Assembly (NCBI GenBank): GCA_021801795.1
Contig: JAJYXR010000003.1
Location: 120,494-184,493 of the forward strand
Reading direction: 5' to 3'
DNA from: Actinomycetes bacterium
GTDB lineage: Bacteria > Actinomycetota > Acidimicrobiia > Acidimicrobiales > JAJYXR01
DNA length: 64,000 nt
The notes under the pieces are model-generated. The model was not told where the DNA came from. It was given only the letters and a program-made list of their open reading frames with translations, and did no database searches. The position numbers were made by a program, and so were the translations under genes. The number at the start of each line of letters is the position of its first letter. The first letter of the stretch is position 1. Shown here piece after piece: positions 57,881-64,000 of this stretch.

Positions 57881-59602
57881 ATGTGCTCTATGGCGGTAGA
57901 GATCGCAGGCGGAGGTGGGCGGTGGGTGACGGTGGGGCGAATCACGGTTGGGAATGGGAGGCGGAGGTGGGCGGTGGGTGACGGTGGGGCGAATCACGGT
58001 TGGGAATGGGAGGCGGAGGTGGGCGGTAACGCTCTAGATGGCGGTCCGGGTTCAGCCGACCCGAAGGACGCGATGCGCGCGATTGCTGCATCGTCCGGAG
58101 GGGGAATCTATATGGGTGCTGGTCTGGCCGGCCCCGCGTGGGCCCCTCCGAGAACGTCGCTGCTGGTGCTGGGACCGACGGGGACTGGAAAGACCTCCTG
58201 CATCGTCGTCCCAGCGATATGTGCAGCCCAGGGGCCGGTGGTCTCTACGTCGACTAAGACCGACGTGCTCGAAGTGACGGCAGCGCTGAGGAGACGCCTG
58301 GGGCCCTGTTTCGTCTACGACCCGAGCGGCACCGTACGCCTGCCGCGGGGAGTGGAAATGCTGAGGTGGTCACCGCTGGCGGCGTGCCGTGACTGGACTG
58401 GAGCCCAACTGGCGGCCTCGAACCTCTCCAAGGCGGCGCGGCTGGTAGCTACCTCACCCAGCGCGACGTCGCGCTCGGCCGATACGCACTGGGACGAACG
58501 AGCTGCATCCCTCCTGGCTGCCCTGATGCACGCAGCCGCGCTAGGTGACCTCGACATGGCGAAGGTGATCTCGTGGGTGGACAGGCACCAGGGGGGGCCT
58601 GCGAGCGGGATCCTCGAGGAAGCCGGTGCAGACGAGCTGGCATGCGACCTGCTCCAGGGCCTGCTGTCCACCGACTCGCGTGAGCTGAGCGGGATCTGGT
58701 CGACGGCCTCGGGAATGCTCGGCGCCTACAGGACCCGCCCCGCCCTCGAAACCGCGCTGGACGCCTCGTTCGACCCGGCTGCCTTCGCTGCAGAGAAGGG
58801 AACCATCTACGTCTGTGCTACTGGGCGCCACCAGGCCTTGGCTGCACCCCTCATCGTGGAGCTGCTGAACGAGCTGAAGGAGGCCACCTACAGTCGATAC
58901 GCCACGGCTGGCCCGGACCTGAGGGCCAGGATGACGTCAGAGCCCATGCTGTTCGCCCTCGACGAGGTAGCCAACATCGCACCGCTCCCCGACCTTCCTG
59001 CCATCGTGAGCGAGGGCGGCGGCCAGGGGCTGGTCGCGCTCGCCTGCCTTCAGGACCTCTCGCAGGCGAGCGCGCGCTGGGGGGTCGACACCACCGGTAT
59101 GCTCACCCAGTTCACCACCACGGTGATGCTGCCTGGCATCACCCATGTGCCTACGCTCCAGGCCTTCTCGGCACTCGCAGGCGACGTGGAGCTGCCGACT
59201 GTCACTATCAGCACACCTGCGCAGGATGGACCGCCACCTGGCGGCTGGCGGCGCGCTCCGTGGAGCCAGGTGGCTGGTCTGCTCACGGGTGGACGCCCGG
59301 CTGGTTCGGTTACCACCTCGACCACCTTCAGACCTCGCCTCGGCGTAGAGGACCTGTCCAAGGGAGCGCGGGGCACCGCGCTGGTCCTCGGTGGAGGCGC
59401 TCATCTGAGCACGATAGGTCTCACGCCGTGGTTCTCCACCGAGCCCTGGTCGAGCCACCTCAGGGCAGCCAGGGCGTTAGACGCCGCAGAAGCTCGCACG
59501 AGAGCGCTGCACACCAAGGAGGCCGGCGCCAGGGAGTCCAGATCCGGGCACGGTCAGCACCTAGGCACCGGGCAGGCTCCGGATCAGGAGCGCCTGCGCT
59601 GA
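57881..59602 (+). CDS. TraD/VirD4-like P-loop ATPase (conjugative coupling-protein family)
   Basis: The fold is that of soluble type IV coupling ATPases: 'SLLVLGPTGTGKTSCIVVPA' (Walker A, ~residue 98), 'TKTDVLEVTAALRRRLG', 'PMLFALDEVANIAPLPDLPA' (Walker B, ~357) and 'GQGLVALACLQDLSQASARW'. No N-terminal TM segments are present, and no relaxase or other T4SS gene lies nearby. The first ~65 codons cross a 52-bp tandem repeat that changes frame between copies, so this part is probably not conserved; ATG 58073 is a reasonable alternative start. Confidence 0.85.
   Translation: MCSMAVEIAGGGGRWVTVGRITVGNGRRRWAVGDGGANHGWEWEAEVGGNALDGGPGSADPKDAMRAIAASSGGGIYMGAGLAGPAWAPPRTSLLVLGPTGTGKTSCIVVPAICAAQGPVVSTSTKTDVLEVTAALRRRLGPCFVYDPSGTVRLPRGVEMLRWSPLAACRDWTGAQLAASNLSKAARLVATSPSATSRSADTHWDERAASLLAALMHAAALGDLDMAKVISWVDRHQGGPASGILEEAGADELACDLLQGLLSTDSRELSGIWSTASGMLGAYRTRPALETALDASFDPAAFAAEKGTIYVCATGRHQALAAPLIVELLNELKEATYSRYATAGPDLRARMTSEPMLFALDEVANIAPLPDLPAIVSEGGGQGLVALACLQDLSQASARWGVDTTGMLTQFTTTVMLPGITHVPTLQAFSALAGDVELPTVTISTPAQDGPPPGGWRRAPWSQVAGLLTGGRPAGSVTTSTTFRPRLGVEDLSKGARGTALVLGGGAHLSTIGLTPWFSTEPWSSHLRAARALDAAEARTRALHTKEAGARESRSGHGQHLGTGQAPDQERLR
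57909..58026. repeat. 52-bp tandem repeat at the start of the TraD-like gene
   Basis: Two full copies and a 14-bp remnant of a 52-bp unit starting gcggaggtgggcggtgggtg. Because 52 is not a multiple of three, each copy is read in another frame if translated. Confidence 0.95.
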
Positions 59603-59632
59603 GGATGCTCGGGAGCCGTATCCACTAACGTG

Positions 59633-60037
59633 CTATGCGCGGACGTCCTCGATCCGCACGGCATCCTGCTCCCAGAAGGCCCTGAGCGAGACTATGAGCC
59701 CGTCAGCCCCTATCCGGTAGCAGTAGACGCCCTCGACGCTCGCCCTGAGACCTCCGGGCAGCACGATCGTTATGGTGCCTACGTTCGCGACCTCGTCACC
59801 GCACTCGAAGGACTGGCGTACCTCGAACGAGACGCTCTCGTTCGGAGCTATCACCGTGTCGTAGAAGTTCGCTATCGCCTGGTGTCCCCGGTGACCCTGT
59901 CCTGTGGGATCCAACGTCGAGGGACCTACCGGATCCTCCACTAGGGCGAGCTCGGAGAAGAGGGCGAGCCATCCTTCCCTGTCACGGCGCTCGATGGCGT
60001 CCATCGAACGCCGTGAAGCCTCTCGCGCGGTTATCAC
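59633..60037 (-). CDS. NTF2/SnoaL-like (nuclear transport factor 2 family) protein
   Basis: This 134-residue cone-fold protein has 'ASRRSMDAIERRDREGWLALFSELALVEDPVG' (quoted in parts 'MDAIERRDREGWLALF', 'LVEDPVGPSTLDPTG'), 'GHQAIANFYDTVIAPNE' and 'GVYCYRIGADGLIVSLRAFW'. Relatives include ketosteroid isomerases and many small enzymes of steroid loci. The GTG overlaps the stop of the LLM oxidoreductase gene (GTGA), so they are co-translated. Confidence 0.85.
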   Translation of the reverse strand: MITAREASRRSMDAIERRDREGWLALFSELALVEDPVGPSTLDPTGQGHRGHQAIANFYDTVIAPNESVSFEVRQSFECGDEVANVGTITIVLPGGLRASVEGVYCYRIGADGLIVSLRAFWEQDAVRIEDVRA

Positions 60038-61041
60038 GGCTTCACCTTCGAGATCACGTCGTCCGCGTACCTCCTCAGCGCGTCGAGCTTCTCCGTCAGG
60101 GATTGGCGGTCCGGTCCCGGCGAATATGGCCACCTGAAGCCGACGCTGACGTCGGTGACCCCCATCTCCTCGAGCCTCCGCACCCCGTCGACCGAGAACG
60201 CGTCCGGCGAGATCACATGCACCTCGAAAGGCATCCGGGGCGCCCCGGCGGCCTCCTGGCCGCCGGTCTGGCTGGAAAACTCCCCCGCCTCCGGCTCGGT
60301 GGTCTCGGGTGCGGGTTCGCGCTCCCCACGCGGGATGTCCCCTGAGGGACGCGGGATGTCCCCTGATTGCTCGGACAGCTCGTGCCTGATCTTCCTCAGC
60401 CGATCGAGCAGGTGGGCCAGTTCCTCGGCGTCCCCCCCGCCATGCAGCCAGCCGTCGCCGAGCATCGCGGCTCTTCGTAGCGCTGCTTCGGAGTGCCCCC
60501 CGACCAGTATCGGCACCTGCTCGGCTGGAACCGGGGACATCTTCGCTGCAGGCAGGCTGAACACCCTGCCCTGGTAGGAGAACCAGTCGCCGGTGCCATA
60601 TCCCCTGACGATCTCCATGGCCTCGTCCATACGTCTCCCACGTCCGGCCCATGGCACCCCGCCATACTCGTAGTCCTCCCGCCAGGGGCTGGCACCCACC
60701 CCGAGAGCCAGCCTGCCCGGATATAGGGCTGCGGCAGAGGTAACCTGCTTCGCCACCAGGACGGGATTGCGCACCGGGAGCTTCAGCACGAAGGTCACGA
60801 ACCTTATCCGGCTGGTAAGGGCCCCGAGCGCCCCTATGAGGACGAAGGGATCGACGAAGGGCCGGTCCTCCAGGAACTCCCGCGATCCGTCGGGGCTGAA
60901 TGGATAGCTCGAAGCCGACTCCTTCGGGTAGCAGATGCTGTCGGCCACCAGGAATGAGTCGTATCCGGCCTCCTCGGCAGCCTGGGCAAGGGCGGCATAA
61001 TACGCCGGATCGGTCATCGACTCCGCGTAGGAGAACCGCAT
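60034..61041 (-). CDS. LLM-class (F420-dependent type) oxidoreductase
   Basis: This is a 335-residue luciferase-like TIM barrel: 'YAALAQAAEEAGYDSFLVAD', 'LGALTSRIRFVTFVLKLPVR', 'VAKQVTSAAALYPGRLALGV' and 'VPILVGGHSEAALRRAAMLG'. Actinobacterial members often use F420, and a related one (Rv3520c) lies in the mycobacterial cholesterol locus. A linker at residues ~221-265 contains a duplicated Gly-Asp-Ile-Pro-Arg segment and a Glu/Pro/Gln-rich stretch not typical of the family. Confidence 0.87.
   Translation of the reverse strand: MRFSYAESMTDPAYYAALAQAAEEAGYDSFLVADSICYPKESASSYPFSPDGSREFLEDRPFVDPFVLIGALGALTSRIRFVTFVLKLPVRNPVLVAKQVTSAAALYPGRLALGVGASPWREDYEYGGVPWAGRGRRMDEAMEIVRGYGTGDWFSYQGRVFSLPAAKMSPVPAEQVPILVGGHSEAALRRAAMLGDGWLHGGGDAEELAHLLDRLRKIRHELSEQSGDIPRPSGDIPRGEREPAPETTEPEAGEFSSQTGGQEAAGAPRMPFEVHVISPDAFSVDGVRRLEEMGVTDVSVGFRWPYSPGPDRQSLTEKLDALRRYADDVISKVKP
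60338..60378. repeat. 21-bp tandem duplication inside the LLM oxidoreductase gene
   Basis: Two near-identical units of cgcgggatgtcccctgagg plus two bases are in frame and add a second Ser-Gly-Asp-Ile-Pro-Arg segment. Confidence 0.85.
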
Positions 61042-61084
61042 GGGTCAGCGCGCGGTGCTCTCGTAACGGCCCTGGCTCGCTGCT

Positions 61085-61990
61085 TCAGGCATTCGGCTTG
61101 TCCCCGCTGGCTGCAGCCCGGCGGTACTCCTCGAGCCGGCCGATCAGCCCCATGGGTTCCTGACCGACAGACGAGTCGAGACGAGCAGCGATCTGTTCGG
61201 GAGTCCACCGCTGGTCTGCGTACATCGAACGAACCTCGACCGGCTGGTTCCAAACCGCGATCTTCGGTCCCACCACCGTGTAGACCTGCCCGGTCACGTG
61301 GCGGGCCCGATCGGAGAGCAGGTAGACGACCATCGGGGCCACGTCCTCGGGATCTCCCATCTCGGCGAGCTCCATGGGCACGTTCGCGGACATACGCGTC
61401 CTGGCCACCGGGGCTATGGCATTGGCCGTGACGCCGTAGCGATACAGTCCGGCCGCTGCGGAGCGCACCAGGGACACGATGCCGCCCTTCGCCGCCGCGT
61501 AGTTCGCCTGGGCCACCGATCCTGCGAAGGCACCCGATGTGAAACCCACCAGGGCTCCTGACTTCTGCTCGCGCATGACCGCTGCCGCGTGCCTGAAGAC
61601 GGTGAAATGGCCCTTCAGGTGGGTGGCTACCACCGCGTCCCACTCATCCTCGGACATGTTGAAGAGCATCCGCTCGCGCAGGATGCCAGCCACGGCCACC
61701 ACGCCGTCGATCCTTCCGAATGCCTCCACGCAGGAGCCCACGATCCGCTCCCCTCCCGCCATGGTGACCACACTGTCTGCGACAGCGACCGCTCTACCAC
61801 CGCCAGCCTCGATCTCCTTCACCACCCCCTCGGCGACCTCGCTACGGGGATCCTCGCCGGCGAGGCCGACCCCGATGTCGGCGACCACCACCGACGCCCC
61901 CTCTGCAGCACAGGCCAGCGCACATGCCCTGCCTATCCCCCCGCCGCCACCTGTGATCACCACTGCCTTGCCATCCAAGAAGCCGCTCAC
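61085..61990 (-). CDS. Short-chain dehydrogenase/reductase (multifunctional-enzyme type 2-like)
   Basis: This is a 301-residue SDR: 'VVITGGGGGIGRACALACAA', 'VVADIGVGLAG', catalytic Ser in 'LVGFTSGAFAGSV', Tyr-Lys in 'ANYAAAKGGIVSLVRSAAAG' and 'VTANAIAPVARTRM'. The long form with 'VVADIG' and the C-terminal extension resembles the dehydrogenase part of HSD17B4-type enzymes used in steroid side-chain or fatty-acid oxidation. GTG 61990 follows GGAGG at 7 nt; ATG 62005 and 62071 are upstream options. Confidence 0.87.
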   Translation of the reverse strand: MSGFLDGKAVVITGGGGGIGRACALACAAEGASVVVADIGVGLAGEDPRSEVAEGVVKEIEAGGGRAVAVADSVVTMAGGERIVGSCVEAFGRIDGVVAVAGILRERMLFNMSEDEWDAVVATHLKGHFTVFRHAAAVMREQKSGALVGFTSGAFAGSVAQANYAAAKGGIVSLVRSAAAGLYRYGVTANAIAPVARTRMSANVPMELAEMGDPEDVAPMVVYLLSDRARHVTGQVYTVVGPKIAVWNQPVEVRSMYADQRWTPEQIAARLDSSVGQEPMGLIGRLEEYRRAAASGDKPNA

Positions 61991-62064
61991 CTGGCTACCT
62001 CCCATAGCGTCGAGCGGGCGGACACCATGGCCGCCCTGGTGCATGAAGGGACTTGACCCACACG

Positions 62065-62076
62065 AGAACATGTTCT
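62065..62076. promoter_or_regulatory. KstR-like palindrome AGAACATGTTCT
   Basis: A perfect 12-bp palindrome in the divergent spacer 61991-62219. It fits the core of the mycobacterial KstR consensus TnnAACnnGTTnnA except that the first T is a G. Both flanking genes (SDR and acyl-CoA synthetase) are of the type KstR controls. Binding is inferred. Confidence 0.5.
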
Positions 62077-62219
62077 ACTATGTAATCGAGCACGGCGCCA
62101 CCCCGGGCTTCCCTCAACCCCCCCGAGGGCGGTCCAAGGGTGACGCCGTTGTTCGCGAAGCGGAGCCAGTGGCGTCGGGCACGACGAGGCACTAAGAGGG
62201 CACACCCAAGGAGACGAAA

Positions 62220-63770
62220 ATGGCTGATCTCGGTTTCTGGGCTCTGGCGTCAGCCGACCCCGACCACCTGGCGGTCGTGACGCCCGATGGGACTCAGGTG
62301 AGCGCGGGCGAGCTGCTCGCGAGCTCGAACCGGACGGTCCATGCTCTCAGGCAGATCGGCCTCGGGGTAGGCGATGCAGTGGCGGTGGTCATGCCGAACT
62401 GCGTGGAGTTCTTCGAGGTCTACCTGGCGTGCCTCCAGGCCGGGTGGTACATGGTGCCGGTGAACCACCATCTGGTGGCGTCGGAGATCGCCTACATCCT
62501 GTCGGACTCCGGGGCCCAGGCCCTGATAGCCCACGAGAGATTCGCAGACACCTGCCTGGAGGCCGCGGAGACATCCGAGATGCCGGCATCCCGCTGCCTG
62601 GCGGTCGGAGATATACCCGGGTTCGCCTCCTACCGTTCCCTTCGGGATGCCCAGCCGGAGAAGACGCCATCGGATAGGACCATCGGCGACGTCATGAACT
62701 ACACATCGGGCACCACCGGCAACCCGAAGGGCGTCCGGCGCGCGCTGGCCGGGATATCGCCCGAGGACGGGGCTCTGGGCCTGGCGGGGATACTGTTCCT
62801 CTTCGGGATCCAGCCGGCTGACGATAACGTCCACCTTCTAGGCTCCCCCCTCTACCACACCGCAGTGCTCCGCTTCTCGGGAGCTGCACTGCACCTCGGC
62901 CACAGCGTGGTGATGATGGACAAGTGGGACCCCGAGCAGACGCTCGCCCTGATAGAGCGCTACCGGGTGACCCATTCTCACATGGTGCCGACGCAGTTCC
63001 ACCGGCTCCTGGCCCTACCCGAGGAGGTCCGCACCAGGTACGACCTTACCTCGCTGAGGCACATGATCCACGCAGCGGCACCCTGCCCCGAGGACGTGAA
63101 ACGAAGGATGATCGAGTGGTGGGGGCCGGTGATCGACGAGTACTACGCCGCCAGCGAGGGCGGAGGCACCATGGTGGACACCGCAGAGTGGCTGGAGAAG
63201 CCAGGCACGGTCGGGAAACCATGGCCCATATCCGAGATCGCCATATTCGACGACGACTCGAACCGCCTCGGGCCCGGTGAGACTGGAACGGTGTACATGG
63301 CCATGCAGACGGGGGACTTCGAGTATCACGGGGACCGGGACAAGACCGTGAAGAACCGGCTCGGGAAGTTCTTCACGGTCGGCGACATCGGATACCTTGA
63401 CGAGGACGGCTACCTGTTCCTCTGCGACCGGAAGACAGACATGATCATCTCGGGGGGAGCCAACATCTACCCCGCAGAGATCGAGAACGTGCTGCTGAGC
63501 TGCCCCAAGGTAGGAGATGCCGCCGTCTTCGGCATCCCGAACGACGACTGGGGTGAAGAGGTGAAGGCCGTCGTGGAGCCTGCTGCCGGGATCGAGCCGA
63601 GCGACGAGCTGGCTGGCGAGATACTCGCGTTCTGCGAAGGCCGCCTGGCGAAGTTCAAGACGCCTAGGTCCATCGACTTCACGGACGACATGCCTCGTGA
63701 CCCGAACGGCAAGCTCTACAAGCGCAAGCTACGGGACCCCTACTGGGAAGGACGCGAGCGGGTCATCTGA
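62220..63770 (+). CDS. Acyl-CoA synthetase (FadD4-like)
   Basis: This is a 516-residue AMP-forming ligase: 'VMNYTSGTTGNPKGVRRALA', 'VIDEYYAASEGGGTMVDTAE', 'FTVGDIGYLDEDGYLFLCDR', 'DMIISGGANIYPAEIENVLL' and 'RDPNGKLYKRKLRDPYW' with the catalytic Lys. It activates a carboxylic acid, probably a fatty acid or steroid side chain. The ATG has an AAGGAGACG site. The C-terminus 'DPYWEGRERVI' is typical of this actinobacterial subgroup. Confidence 0.92.
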   Translation: MADLGFWALASADPDHLAVVTPDGTQVSAGELLASSNRTVHALRQIGLGVGDAVAVVMPNCVEFFEVYLACLQAGWYMVPVNHHLVASEIAYILSDSGAQALIAHERFADTCLEAAETSEMPASRCLAVGDIPGFASYRSLRDAQPEKTPSDRTIGDVMNYTSGTTGNPKGVRRALAGISPEDGALGLAGILFLFGIQPADDNVHLLGSPLYHTAVLRFSGAALHLGHSVVMMDKWDPEQTLALIERYRVTHSHMVPTQFHRLLALPEEVRTRYDLTSLRHMIHAAAPCPEDVKRRMIEWWGPVIDEYYAASEGGGTMVDTAEWLEKPGTVGKPWPISEIAIFDDDSNRLGPGETGTVYMAMQTGDFEYHGDRDKTVKNRLGKFFTVGDIGYLDEDGYLFLCDRKTDMIISGGANIYPAEIENVLLSCPKVGDAAVFGIPNDDWGEEVKAVVEPAAGIEPSDELAGEILAFCEGRLAKFKTPRSIDFTDDMPRDPNGKLYKRKLRDPYWEGRERVI

Positions 63771-63844
63771 GCTCGCCTCGCGGCCTTCCCCCGAGCACTC
63801 GGTCCCTCCTGACTCGACCCGCTCACCCTTGGGGTACGCGCCCT

Positions 63845-63870
63845 GGGGGGGGGGGGGGGGGGGGGGGGGG
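63845..63870. repeat. Homopolymer run of 26 G
   Basis: An uninterrupted run of 26 G lies 75 bp after the acyl-CoA synthetase stop. Nothing like it occurs elsewhere in the window. It may be a sequencing or assembly artefact. Confidence 0.95.
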
Positions 63871-64000
63871 TGACCCGGCGGGGGCGGCATCGCCTCCGAC
63901 GTCCGTCGGGGGTCCGGCGCCGTCTCCCCGCCCGCGGGTCGGAGTGGAGGGAGAGCGATGGGGGGAGGTCGCCGAACGAGATCCCCGGGCTCCTGACGGT
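63871..64000. other. Terminal stretch after the G run, no gene seen
   Basis: These 130 bp have no supported reading frame, hairpin or repeat. Their relation to the rest of the window is uncertain because of the G26 run before them. Confidence 0.5.

Noticed and set aside
57881..59602. Integrated conjugative element or plasmid remnant
   Set aside because: Only one coupling-type ATPase is present; no relaxase, integrase, mating-channel genes or direct-repeat ends are visible.

Overview
This window is high-GC, densely packed bacterial chromosome. The gene content points to an actinobacterium, and most likely (inference) the class Acidimicrobiia. The signs are two tiny actinobacterial ribosomal proteins (bS22 and bL37), an HU protein with a long Lys/Ala/Pro tail, an F420-linked CofC/FbiD guanylyltransferase, a luciferase-like oxidoreductase, many acyl-CoA and steroid-type catabolic genes, and the C-terminal 'GGYWLAAADGRVYAFGDA'-type repeats that are common in Acidimicrobiia. 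No phage, integrase or IS element was recognised.

Layout. 1-5.5 kb: 3' part of an SGNH-hydrolase/acyltransferase with repeats, tRNA-Gln(TTG), a winged-helix methyltransferase, two small membrane proteins, a dienoyl-CoA-isomerase-like crotonase, a glycosidase-like lipoprotein and bS22. 5.5-15.5 kb: nhaA, then the minus-strand housekeeping series DUF192-rsmI-msrA-metG-tatD-ksgA-ispE, ychF, bL37 and a vapBC toxin-antitoxin pair. 15.5-26.7 kb: GDPD, PfkB kinase, M1 aminopeptidase, a GGDEF-EAL protein, two methyltransferases, a prenyltransferase/glucoamylase-fold protein and a GT4 glycosyltransferase. 26.9-35.9 kb: a lipid/steroid catabolic block with a thiolase, an AMP-ligase-SDR fusion, a zinc alcohol dehydrogenase and genes resembling fadD3, ipdF and fadE30. 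These are the genes that degrade the C/D rings of steroids (HIP) in mycobacteria. Three copies of a CTGAC-N5-GTCAG palindrome sit in front of transcription units here and suggest one TetR-type regulator.

36-50 kb: msrB, ybjQ-like gene, an ssb paralogue operon, a 653-residue unknown, an HhH-GPD protein, thiE, two acyl-CoA dehydrogenases, an MBL hydrolase, glutamate dehydrogenase, a DMT transporter, rnhB and an RpiB-like isomerase. 50-64 kb: GH38 alpha-mannosidase, class III cyclase, gpsA, cofC, a PIG-L deacetylase, HU, an orphan TraD/VirD4-like ATPase, an NTF2-LLM pair, and a divergent SDR/acyl-CoA-synthetase pair that flanks a KstR-like palindrome. The window ends in a run of 26 G followed by sequence in which I see no gene.

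The most unusual property of the window is short direct duplication (14-61 bp units). In several conserved enzymes (PfkB kinase, methyltransferase, AMP-ligase, glutamate dehydrogenase, mannosidase, LLM oxidoreductase, IspE) it creates in-frame low-complexity inserts. It also occurs between genes, sometimes duplicating start-codon regions. Gene starts often overlap the preceding stop (ATGA, GTGA, TTGA), which points to widespread translational coupling.
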